DNA from: Candidatus Falkowiibacteriota bacterium
GTDB lineage: Bacteria > Patescibacteriota > Patescibacteriia > UBA2591 > JABMQE01
Assembly: GCA_013203415.1 (NCBI GenBank)
Contig: JABMQE010000032.1
Coordinates: 1 to 26,806 of the forward strand
Direction of reading: 5' to 3'
DNA: 26,806 bases
A program made the position numbers and the translations under genes. The notes beneath the pieces were generated by a model. That model was not told where the DNA came from. It saw nothing but the letters and a program-made list of their open reading frames with translations, and did not search any database. Below, in pieces: positions 15,020 through 21,873 of this stretch (the first letter of the stretch is position 1; each line of letters begins with the position of its first letter).

Positions 15020-16231
15020 ATGCTCCAATCAAACCTTTTTTACAAAACAACCAAACAACCCCCAAAAGATGCCGAAACCATAAGCCACAAACTTTTGGTT
15101 CAGGCCGGTTTTATAGACCAGTTAGCCGCTGGTATTTATACTCTTCTGCCTTTGGCATTCCGCGTTTATAAAAAAATAGAAGATATTATCAGAGACGAGA
15201 TGAACAAGGCCAGTGGCCAAGAATTTTCTATGCCAACATTGCAGCCAAAAAAACTTTGGCAGGAAACCGGCCGCTGGAATACAATCGATCCGCCTTTGTT
15301 TATAACTAAAGACAGGCACAAAAAAGAGCTGGCCTTAGGCCCAACGCACGAAGAAGTAATAACCAAACTCGTCCGCGAACATGTCTCATCATACAAAAAC
15401 CTGCCCCTATATCTTTATCAAATTCAAAACAAATTTAGAAACGAAATGCGCTCTACTGGCGGCTTGCTCCGCGTCCGCGAGTTTATGATGAAGGACTTAT
15501 ACAGCTTTCATACGGATGAAAAAGACCTAGATAAATATTATAATATAATGCTTCGGGCCTATCAAAGTATCTACAAACGCTGCGGTGTTAAAGCAGTTAA
15601 TGTCGAGGCCTCTTCCGGCTCAATCGGCGGCGAAGAATCCCAAGAATTTATGGTTTTGGCCGAAAACGGAGAAGATACTATTAAACTTTGCCAAAAATGC
15701 GGCTATGCCGGCAACATAGAAATTGTAAAAGTCAAAATCTGTCCAAAATGTCGAGCTAAGCTCGATAAAAAAAAGGCCATCGAAGCGGGACATATTTTTA
15801 AACTCGGCACCATGTATTCCGAAAAAATGAAGGCCTTGTATAAAGATATAAATGGCAATAACAAGCCAATTGTTATGGGTTGCTATGGCATTGGTCTTGG
15901 CCGCCTTTTAGCCACCATAGTCGAAGCCAGTAATGATGAAAAAGGAATAATCTGGCCAAAAGAAGTCGCCCCATTCCAAGCCCACTTAATAAGTTTAGAT
16001 AACAAAAAAGCTCAAGCAGTTTACAGCAAACTTACTGGGGCTGGAATTGATGTTTTATATGATGATAGGGAAGATGTTTCCGCCGGCCAAAAATTTGCCG
16101 AAGCCGATTTAATCGGTATCCCGACTCGCTTAGTAGTCAGCGATAAAACAGGGGATAGGGTAGAAATAAAAAATCGTGATAACAAAAAAACAGAACTAAT
16201 AAGCCCTGAAGAAATAATTAAAAAATTATAA
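15020..16231 (+). CDS. proS: Prolyl-tRNA synthetase lacking the editing insertion
   Basis: ProRS charges tRNA-Pro. The 403-residue product is far shorter than typical bacterial ProRS (about 570). Class II motif 1 is near 31-55, GPTHEE at 107-112, motif 2 at about 140-165 (FRNEMR...REFMMKD), and motif 3 (MGCYGIGLGR) near 286-295. The C-terminal anticodon-binding domain is complete. The roughly 180-residue INS editing domain, which clears Ala-tRNA-Pro, is missing exactly between GNIEI and CPKC. In its place is a four-cysteine ribbon (Cys224, 227, 241, 244), probably binding zinc. Such INS-less forms are known from mitochondria and some bacteria. No SD precedes the ATG. A near copy of its last nine codons lies downstream at 16330-16356. 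Confidence 0.93.
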   Translation: MLQSNLFYKTTKQPPKDAETISHKLLVQAGFIDQLAAGIYTLLPLAFRVYKKIEDIIRDEMNKASGQEFSMPTLQPKKLWQETGRWNTIDPPLFITKDRHKKELALGPTHEEVITKLVREHVSSYKNLPLYLYQIQNKFRNEMRSTGGLLRVREFMMKDLYSFHTDEKDLDKYYNIMLRAYQSIYKRCGVKAVNVEASSGSIGGEESQEFMVLAENGEDTIKLCQKCGYAGNIEIVKVKICPKCRAKLDKKKAIEAGHIFKLGTMYSEKMKALYKDINGNNKPIVMGCYGIGLGRLLATIVEASNDEKGIIWPKEVAPFQAHLISLDNKKAQAVYSKLTGAGIDVLYDDREDVSAGQKFAEADLIGIPTRLVVSDKTGDRVEIKNRDNKKTELISPEEIIKKL

Positions 16232-16235
16232 TAAA

Positions 16236-16305
16236 TGTAGAGACGCAATATTTTGCGTCTCCGTCGTTTGGTGTTTTTTGAGACGCAAAATATTGCGTCT
16301 CTACA
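16236..16305. repeat. Large inverted repeat after proS
   Basis: A 26-base arm (16236-16261, starting TGTAGAGACGCAATATTTTG) is the exact reverse complement of 16280-16305, with an 18-base loop. Each arm is itself largely palindromic (GAGACGCAA with TTGCGTCTC). It lies between the true proS end and a duplicate of that end. Confidence 0.9.
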
Positions 16306-16329
16306 ACAACGGGGCAAACCACACAAAAC

Positions 16330-16356
16330 CTTGAAGAAATAGTTAACAAATTATAA
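16330..16356 (+). pseudogene. Duplicate fragment of the proS 3' end
   Basis: This 27-base stretch encodes LEEIVNKL and a stop. It matches the real proS end at 16205-16231 (PEEIIKKL and stop) at 24 of 27 bases. It has no start codon and is not expressed as a protein. With the inverted repeat between the two copies, it suggests that an insertion or recombination event displaced the original proS end. Confidence 0.6.
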
Positions 16357-16367
16357 CACCCAAACAC

Positions 16368-16393
16368 TTGCTCCGGAGCATGATCCGGAGCAA
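16368..16393. repeat. Near-perfect 26-base palindrome
   Basis: TTGCTCCGGAGCA is followed by TGATCCGGAGCAA; all but one of 13 pairs match. It directly abuts the T-tract of the islet 4 terminator. Confidence 0.7.
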
Positions 16394-16443
16394 AAAGAAA
16401 ACCGCCTACATAGTATAGCCTTAAAGCTCTATGTAAGCGGTTT
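16392..16443 (-). terminator. Intrinsic terminator of islet 4
   Basis: On the minus strand AAACCGCTTACATAG pairs with CTATGTAGGCGGTTT (16399-16443, one mismatch), followed by TCTTTTTG. It lies 27 bases after the 87-residue gene. Confidence 0.85.
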
Positions 16444-16470
16444 CCGAAAGAACAACGACCTTACTCAATA

Positions 16471-16734
16471 TCACATCAATATACGAATCGCGAATGCATT
16501 GACTCCCATGATAGCCGCAAAACCGGCTAACAAGAAACACCGCCTGACTTCCTTCCTGATGAAGTCAACGCAGACCAATTCGTAAACGCTGGCCGATATG
16601 ATTGTGCACCACCAACTCATAAAGATGTTGAATGGTGCAACCTCCGAACCATACGCCACGATGGTCTGGCGAACCGCGGACAACCACACTACCCCGAGAA
16701 AAACGACCAAAAAAATAGTCAGCTTCGTCTTCAT
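16471..16734 (-). CDS. Small three-helix membrane protein, islet 4
   Basis: An 87-residue membrane protein with predicted helices at about 4-21, 37-56 and 66-85, separated by short polar loops. The first helix follows MKTK and could instead act as a signal anchor. No family is recognised. The start at 16734 is supported by AAAGGA seven bases upstream, weaker than for other islet genes. The predicted promoter is a perfect consensus at 16917-16945, which implies an unusually long leader of about 175 bases. The gene ends with a strong terminator. Composition is richer in GC than neighbouring proS. Function unknown. Confidence 0.65.
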   Translation of the reverse strand: MKTKLTIFLVVFLGVVWLSAVRQTIVAYGSEVAPFNIFMSWWCTIISASVYELVCVDFIRKEVRRCFLLAGFAAIMGVNAFAIRILM

Positions 16735-16916
16735 CGTCTTGTCCTTTCATTTTTGTTGCGGTTCAACTCGAATTGTCAAGAACATAATTCCAGAGAAGAC
16801 TGGATTTAACAGACAGTTGCCCATAAACCCAGTTTCGAGTATTATATGTTAATACCCGCCTCCTCCAGAATTATGCCCTCAAATTAGCTAATCTATAAGG
16901 TTCATCATATATAGTA

Positions 16917-16945
16917 ATTATAGCATAGATAATACATATTGTCAA
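16917..16945 (-). promoter_or_regulatory. Perfect-consensus sigma-70 promoter of islet 4
   Basis: On the minus strand TTGACA (16940-16945) and TATAAT (16917-16922) match consensus at all 12 positions with a 17-base spacer. The leader to the 87-residue gene is about 175 bases. It contains a GGAGGAGGC SD-like stretch at 16858-16866 with no start codon at the right distance. Confidence 0.85.
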
Positions 16946-16957
16946 GCCACAAAAACC

Positions 16958-17060
16958 TTTCGCATTTTCGCATTAATTTCGCATGTGCTTTCGCCCGCCT
17001 CGCCAAGACCCGCTTCGCAGCGAGGCGAGCGAGCTTGGCTCGTCGAGGCGGGTAGTTTCG
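16958..17060. repeat. Dispersed palindromic element, family C, intergenic copy
   Basis: The core is CCCGCCTCG (16995-17003) paired with CGAGGCGGG (17044-17052). An internal hairpin, CCCGCTTCGCAGCGAGGCGAG, partly fills the middle. Repeated TTTCGCAT units precede the core and TAGTTTCG follows it. The reverse complement of this arrangement, with the same flanks, lies inside the glycosyltransferase gene at 24353-24436. Confidence 0.8.
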
Positions 17061-17097
17061 TATTATCTAAACACCCAATATTAGCCAAAAATTAAAT

Positions 17098-17141
17098 AAA
17101 AAGAAAGAAGCCATCCAAACCAAATCGGTCAGATGGCTTCT
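17098..17141 (-). terminator. Intrinsic terminator of islet 5
   Basis: On the minus strand AGAAGCCATC pairs perfectly with GATGGCTTCT (17106-17141), followed by TTCTTTTT. It ends the two-gene islet. Confidence 0.85.
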
Positions 17142-17169
17142 GCAAACATCGCATAAGTCCCTCCCGTGG

Positions 17170-17637
17170 CTAATACTCCCGAAGCATCATTACAATGCCC
17201 TTATTCTCTGTGAACTTTCCCCAAGAATATATCCAGCGTTCAAACAACTCGGCGGCCATGTTCGCCAACCGCCTATGGATATATTCGCGAATGCCAGGCG
17301 TGTATCCATAACCCGTCCCCACGCCCTCTACGAACTCTACCTCCGAGGTTCCGAACCAAACCTCATCAAACTCAAAGGCCACGCAAATGTCCCCCTCTGT
17401 CGCACTCTGCCATGCCGTCATCCGGACGGTGTAGCTGTACGCAATCTTATCTGGCCACCATCCCTGCAGTGAGTCCGACACCGAAAAACTGCCACAAGCA
17501 ACCCTCAAAGAATCTGGAATACTCGCTGCCAGCGAATCCGGGGCTGGTATCTCGAGCGGTCCTCCCGGCCCAGGCAACGCCACTGCTAAACCAGCAAAGA
17601 CGCCAAGTACCAAAACTGACATCACTATCTGTTTCAT
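17170..17637 (-). CDS. Secreted or surface protein of unknown function, islet 5
   Basis: A 155-residue protein with an N-terminal signal peptide (MKQIVMSVLVLGVFAGLAVA, residues 1-20) followed by a Pro/Gly-rich stretch and Ser-rich DSL repeats (PDSLAASIPDSLRV). The mature part contains several Trp and Tyr residues and is lysine-poor, so it may be extracellular or attached to the envelope. No lipobox cysteine is seen. The start at 17637 is fixed by GGGAGGATTGCT; the frame open to 17682 has no signal. Its ATG overlaps the stop of the preceding membrane-protein gene (ATGA), so translation is probably coupled. No family recognised. Confidence 0.7.
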   Translation of the reverse strand: MKQIVMSVLVLGVFAGLAVALPGPGGPLEIPAPDSLAASIPDSLRVACGSFSVSDSLQGWWPDKIAYSYTVRMTAWQSATEGDICVAFEFDEVWFGTSEVEFVEGVGTGYGYTPGIREYIHRRLANMAAELFERWIYSWGKFTENKGIVMMLREY

Positions 17638-17876
17638 AGCAATCCTCCCTCGGTTAAGCGATGGTAATCCATCGCAAAACATCCACAGACAACCACGAAA
17701 GTGAACAACAAAATCATAGCATAAACCCCGTTCTTACCCCAACTGTCATAGAAATAATCATAAACCTGGTCCATAGACGGGGCAAGATAAGGGAGCCCAA
17801 ACACCCATCCAGCCAGAGCAACGAGAGTTAAAGCAGCAATTATCACCACTATAACTCTAAGTACTTGTGTAGTCAT
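17634..17876 (-). CDS. Small two-helix membrane protein, islet 5
   Basis: An 80-residue membrane protein with helices at about 5-27 (LRVIVVIIAALTLVALAGWV) and 50-68 (GVYAMILLFTFVVVCGCFA). AAAGGAGGG eight bases before the ATG at 17876 decides the start over the long frame to 18008. The first gene of a two-gene operon, it overlaps the secreted protein gene by four bases. The promoter is at 17941-17969. Function unknown; the pairing with a secreted protein suggests an envelope role. Confidence 0.7.
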   Translation of the reverse strand: MTTQVLRVIVVIIAALTLVALAGWVFGLPYLAPSMDQVYDYFYDSWGKNGVYAMILLFTFVVVCGCFAMDYHRLTEGGLL

Positions 17877-17940
17877 AGACCCTCCTTTGCTCATTGTGTA
17901 TAATATCACAAGTTGTAGAGAACCATCCAAAACATACTTC

Positions 17941-17969
17941 TTTATATCATATTTAATAACATCTGTCAA
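17941..17969 (-). promoter_or_regulatory. Strong sigma-70 promoter of islet 5
   Basis: On the minus strand TTGACA (17964-17969) and TATAAA (17941-17946) are 17 bases apart. It is divergent from mreB copy 2 and abuts the heptamer repeats that precede it. Confidence 0.8.
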
Positions 17970-17971
17970 AC

Positions 17972-17999
17972 GTATAACGTATAACTTATAACATATAAC
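17972..17999. repeat. Four tandem heptamers before mreB copy 2
   Basis: GTATAAC, GTATAAC, TTATAAC and ATATAAC lie head to tail and end eight bases before the mreB ATG. Each contains TATAAC, close to a -10 box. A comparable set of four (AATTATY) precedes mreB copy 1 at 6293-6320. Confidence 0.8.
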
Positions 18000-18007
18000 C
18001 GCCACCA

Positions 18008-19048
18008 ATGTTCAAAAACCTCCTCGGCCGTTTTTCCCGCGATATGGGCATCGACTTAGGCACTGCCAACACTTTAGTATATATTAAAGATAAAGGCATA
18101 GTTATCAACGAACCCAGCATTGTTGCCATCAATCTCCGCAACGAACAAATCTTGGCAGTTGGTGAAGACGCCCAAAAAATGGTTGGCAAAACCCCAACCC
18201 ATATAGTTGCCACAAAACCCCTAAACGACGGGGTTATTTCTGATTTCGAAATAACCGAAAGAATGCTCCGTCATTTTATAGAAAAAGTTCATCGCGAAAG
18301 CTTTTCTTTCCGCCCTCGTCCGCGGGTTGTTGTCGGCATTCCTTTGGATGTCACCGAAGTTGAAAGAAAAGCAGTCGAAGATGCGGTTATGCAGGCCGGT
18401 GCTAGAGAAGTTTTTGTTATCGAAGAAGCCATGGCTGCGGCTATCGGCGCCCGCTTGCCGGTTCAGGAATCCTGCGGAAATTTTATTGTTGATATTGGCG
18501 GCGGCACTACCGAAATTGCTGTTATTTCTTTGGGCGGGATTGTTACTTGGCGTTCTCTTCCGATTGCCGGCAGCGAAATGACCGAAGATATTATAAGCTA
18601 TGTCCGAGAAAATTTTAACCTTTTAATCGGCGAAAAAAGCGCCGAAGATATAAAAACTAAAATCGGCTCGGCCACCAGCCCAAAGCAGGAATTAAAAACA
18701 ACAATGCGCGGCCGCAATTTGGTCTCCGGCTTGCCGAAAGAAGAAACCATAACCGGCAGCCAGGTTCGTGAAGCCATCAGAAAATCTGTTAAAACCATAT
18801 CCTCTAGCATAAAAGATATTCTCGAAGCCACGCCTCCGGAATTAGTGGCTGATATTTATAAAAGGGGATTGGTCTTATCCGGCGGCGGCGCTCTTCTTCG
18901 CGGTTTGCCAGAATCTATAAAAAAAGAAATCCAAATCCCTGTTACCGTTACCGACGACCCCTTAACCACAGTTGTTCGCGGCACTGGTATAGTTTTGGAG
19001 GATTTAGACAGTTTAAGGGATATAATTTTACCATCAGCCAGTAATTAA
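18008..19048 (+). CDS. mreB: Rod-shape actin homologue MreB, copy 2
   Basis: A 346-residue MreB and the first gene of mreBCD. The phosphate 1 motif DLGTAN is at 16-21, phosphate 2 DIGGGTTE is near 163-170, and the adenosine-binding GGGALLRGL lies in the C-terminal region. The N-terminal MFKNLLGRFSRDMGI resembles the amphipathic membrane anchor of typical MreB, which is shorter in copy 1. The neighbouring mreC and mreD make this the likely principal elongasome filament protein. There is no SD. Four tandem heptamers precede the ATG. Confidence 0.95.
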   Translation: MFKNLLGRFSRDMGIDLGTANTLVYIKDKGIVINEPSIVAINLRNEQILAVGEDAQKMVGKTPTHIVATKPLNDGVISDFEITERMLRHFIEKVHRESFSFRPRPRVVVGIPLDVTEVERKAVEDAVMQAGAREVFVIEEAMAAAIGARLPVQESCGNFIVDIGGGTTEIAVISLGGIVTWRSLPIAGSEMTEDIISYVRENFNLLIGEKSAEDIKTKIGSATSPKQELKTTMRGRNLVSGLPKEETITGSQVREAIRKSVKTISSSIKDILEATPPELVADIYKRGLVLSGGGALLRGLPESIKKEIQIPVTVTDDPLTTVVRGTGIVLEDLDSLRDIILPSASN

Positions 19049-19063
19049 TTTTTCTTATAACAT

Positions 19064-19873
19064 ATGCCAAGAAGATTCCCCAAAAGCATTACTATTATTA
19101 TAATAGTAATAGTTATTTTAATTATCATAAACTATCTCAATCCATCAGGGTCGGCCTTAGGCGTTTTCCAAAAAATCATGTCGCCTCTGCAGGAAGCAAC
19201 CTACAATTTTGGCTCTAAAATAAAATCAATCCTTAGCTTCGAATCCAAAGAAGAGCTGGAAAAAGAAAACCAGGAATTAGAAGAAAAATTAAAAAATTCC
19301 AGGATCGATCAAATCGAACTCTCCCGCCTTAAAGAAGAAAACAAATTTCTAAAAGAACAGCTGAATTTTTTGGATACTACTGGGGCAAATTATAAAATTG
19401 CCAAAATTATTGCCTACGAAATTATTTCCGAAAATAAAATCCTAATCCTAAACCAAGGCAAAAATGCCGGCCTTAAAAAAGGTTATCCAACTATCATAAG
19501 CGGAAATGAAAAAAATCAGGGCTACTTAATCGGTAAAATTATCCAAGTCGAAGCCAATATTGCAAAACTCCTGCCCATAACCGCGCCTAGAAGCTCTGTT
19601 GCCGCCAAAATACTAAATACATCAAAAACCACTGGTCTGCTTAGCGGCGAACGCGGTCTAACCTTAAAAATGGATCTAATTCCAAAAGACCAAAAAATTA
19701 AAAAAGGGGATTTGGTTATCACATCGGGTTTGGAAAACGAAATGCCGGAAGGCCTGATATTAGGCGAGGTCGAAGAAGTTACATCTGCCATCGGGGACTT
19801 TTTTTCAAGCGCTAAAGTAAACCCCCAAGTCGATTTCGAAACTCTTAGAATGGTCACAGTCATTTTGCCGTAA
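19064..19873 (+). CDS. mreC: Rod-shape determining protein MreC
   Basis: MreC is a membrane-anchored periplasmic/extracellular scaffold that links MreB to peptidoglycan synthases. The 269-residue product has a single N-terminal transmembrane helix (about 7-24), a coiled coil (about 60-96, rich in Glu, Lys and Leu), and a beta-rich C-terminal domain with the family-typical VITSGLENEMPEGLILGEV segment near 218-236. It starts 15 bases after mreB and precedes mreD. No SD is present. Family membership is clear. Confidence 0.92.
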   Translation: MPRRFPKSITIIIIVIVILIIINYLNPSGSALGVFQKIMSPLQEATYNFGSKIKSILSFESKEELEKENQELEEKLKNSRIDQIELSRLKEENKFLKEQLNFLDTTGANYKIAKIIAYEIISENKILILNQGKNAGLKKGYPTIISGNEKNQGYLIGKIIQVEANIAKLLPITAPRSSVAAKILNTSKTTGLLSGERGLTLKMDLIPKDQKIKKGDLVITSGLENEMPEGLILGEVEEVTSAIGDFFSSAKVNPQVDFETLRMVTVILP

Positions 19874-19886
19874 ATTTTCTATATTT

Positions 19887-20411
19887 ATGTCCAGATCTAA
19901 AATAATAATTATTTTTCTATCAATTGTTGCCGCCATCTGCCAGCAAAGCTTCCTGCCGCAATTCGGATTCGCATCCCCTCTTAATCTTATATTAACTTTG
20001 GCGATCCTTCTCCTTTTCCTGGATTCTCAATTTTTGTTTTATTGGCTTATTCCGTCCGCATTAATACTTGATATCTATTCCATTCTGCCATTTCCTGTAA
20101 TCACATTAAGCATGCTCCTTAGCTTCTTTATATTAAAAATTTTGTTTAAAAACTTATTTACTAACCGTTCGTTTTATTCCCTAACACTTCTAACCTTAAT
20201 CGGCACAATCTGTTATAATTTTTTTATCGATATTTTTGTCTATTTATCATATTTTCTTAAAATCCAGGACTTCTATCCAATAATATCAAAACTATACTTT
20301 ATAAATCTTTTTAAGCAGTTCCTTGCCAACACCTTGTTTTTGATAATAGTATTTAGTATAATTAATTTTCTAAAATTAAGATTAAAAAGAACATTCTTTT
20401 TCGAAACCTAA
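19887..20411 (+). CDS. mreD: MreD-like rod-shape membrane protein
   Basis: A 174-residue, very hydrophobic protein with about five transmembrane helices and a short basic C-terminus. Position and size identify it as MreD; the sequence itself is weakly conserved across the family. It follows mreC by 13 bases. In many bacteria mreD is followed by PBP2 and rodA, but here the flippase gene follows, four bases on, so the elongasome transpeptidase and glycosyltransferase are encoded elsewhere. Confidence 0.75.
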   Translation: MSRSKIIIIFLSIVAAICQQSFLPQFGFASPLNLILTLAILLLFLDSQFLFYWLIPSALILDIYSILPFPVITLSMLLSFFILKILFKNLFTNRSFYSLTLLTLIGTICYNFFIDIFVYLSYFLKIQDFYPIISKLYFINLFKQFLANTLFLIIVFSIINFLKLRLKRTFFFET

Positions 20412-20415
20412 TTTT

Positions 20416-21873
20416 ATGTCTTCTGTAGTTGCCCGCAACACAACCTATCTTGGCGCCGCTTATATTTTTCAAAAAATTACTGCCTTTGTTTATTTTGCAT
20501 TAATTGCCAGGCATTTTGGCGCCGACCTTCTAGGAAAATATGCCTTTTCTGTGTTTTTTGTTATCCTGCTTTCTGTGCTTATCGATTTAGGCCTTAACCA
20601 GGTCCTAACGCGGGAAATAGCCAAATATCCCGAGAAAACCATGGATTATTTTAATACCAGCTTTACATTCAAAATAATCATTGGAGCGGTAGTATACATC
20701 CTGGCAATCGTATTAGTAAAAGTACTGGGCTACCCTCCTATCACCCAAAAACTAGTGATGATTACCGGCCTTTTAATGTTTTTTGATGCCTTAACCCAAA
20801 CCACCCAAGCTGTAATGCGCGGCCATCAAAAACTGCGATACGAAAGCATAAGCACAATAATATATCAGTTCGCCGAAATTAGCATCGGCGCCATTGTTTT
20901 GGGCTTTAATCTGCCCATATACGGCTTGGTTATAGCAAAGCTTGTTGGCAGTATTGCAACTCTTAGCTATTCTCTTTCCAGGATAATAAAAATTCTTAAA
21001 GTTAAAATCGCGCTTGTTATAAAAAAAGAAGTATTAAAAAATCTTGCCAAATTAGCCCTTCCGTTTTTTATCGCCGGCGTGTTTATCAAGGTCTATTCTC
21101 ATATCGATTCTATCCTTATAACAAAGCTGGCCAGCGACGAAGCGATGGGTTTTTATAGTGTCCCATACAAATTGGTTTTTTCTCTCCAGGTTTTGCCAGT
21201 CGCTTTTGGTGCCAGTGTTTACCCTGCCTTTTCCCATTTTTGGCTTAAATCCCGCGACCTCCTTAAAAATACCTTCGAACGCTCGCTTTTTTATCTTATG
21301 ATAATTGCCCTGCCCATTACCTTCGGTACCATCGCCTTAGCCAGCCAAATAATTATAAAAGTTTACTCCGACCAATTTTCTCCTTCTATTCTGTCGCTTC
21401 AAATTTTAATTATTTCCAGCTTTTTTTCTTTTCTAACATTTCCGGTCGGCGCCCTTCTTAATGCCTGCGACCGTCAAAAAACAAACACTCGCAACATCGG
21501 AATTGTAATGGTGGTGAATATCATTATAAATCTATTTTTAATTCCCAGATACACCTTTATCGGCGCCAGCATTGCCGCCCTTGTAAGCCAGGCCTTGCTT
21601 TTTTTCCTGGGCATGATTTATGTGTCTGGCATTACCCGTTATAACAAAAAATACCTGGCTGTTTCTTTCTTAAAAATTTTATTCGCAAGTATTTTTATAG
21701 GATTAATTGCTTTTTTCTTAAAAGATTATATCCATACCATATATAATATTATTATATCTGCTATTATTTATTTTGGTGTAATCTATGCCACCAGAACGAT
21801 AACAAAAAAAGAGGTGAGAGAAATGATAAATCTGATAAGGCCTAACAAAACGGCCCCAAACCAAAATGCCTAA
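20416..21873 (+). CDS. Oligosaccharide flippase, Wzx/MOP superfamily
   Basis: A 485-residue integral membrane protein with about 12-14 helices. The N-terminal pattern (YLGAAYIFQKITAFVYFALIARHFGADLLGKYAF) is typical of polysaccharide flippases that move lipid-linked sugars across the membrane. It overlaps the downstream GT4-GT2 gene by eight bases and starts four bases after mreD, so the mre and glycan genes probably form one transcript. Flipped substrate unknown. A second MOP protein, MurJ, is at 25212. Confidence 0.88.
   Translation: MSSVVARNTTYLGAAYIFQKITAFVYFALIARHFGADLLGKYAFSVFFVILLSVLIDLGLNQVLTREIAKYPEKTMDYFNTSFTFKIIIGAVVYILAIVLVKVLGYPPITQKLVMITGLLMFFDALTQTTQAVMRGHQKLRYESISTIIYQFAEISIGAIVLGFNLPIYGLVIAKLVGSIATLSYSLSRIIKILKVKIALVIKKEVLKNLAKLALPFFIAGVFIKVYSHIDSILITKLASDEAMGFYSVPYKLVFSLQVLPVAFGASVYPAFSHFWLKSRDLLKNTFERSLFYLMIIALPITFGTIALASQIIIKVYSDQFSPSILSLQILIISSFFSFLTFPVGALLNACDRQKTNTRNIGIVMVVNIIINLFLIPRYTFIGASIAALVSQALLFFLGMIYVSGITRYNKKYLAVSFLKILFASIFIGLIAFFLKDYIHTIYNIIISAIIYFGVIYATRTITKKEVREMINLIRPNKTAPNQNA

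Noticed and set aside
16747..16824. 25-codon minus-strand frame in the islet 4 leader
   Set aside because: It has no SD and no recognisable features, so it is reported only as part of the long-leader finding and not as a gene.
16236..17060. CRISPR array
   Set aside because: The repeats here are single palindromes of different sequence, with no regular repeat-spacer pattern and no cas genes nearby.
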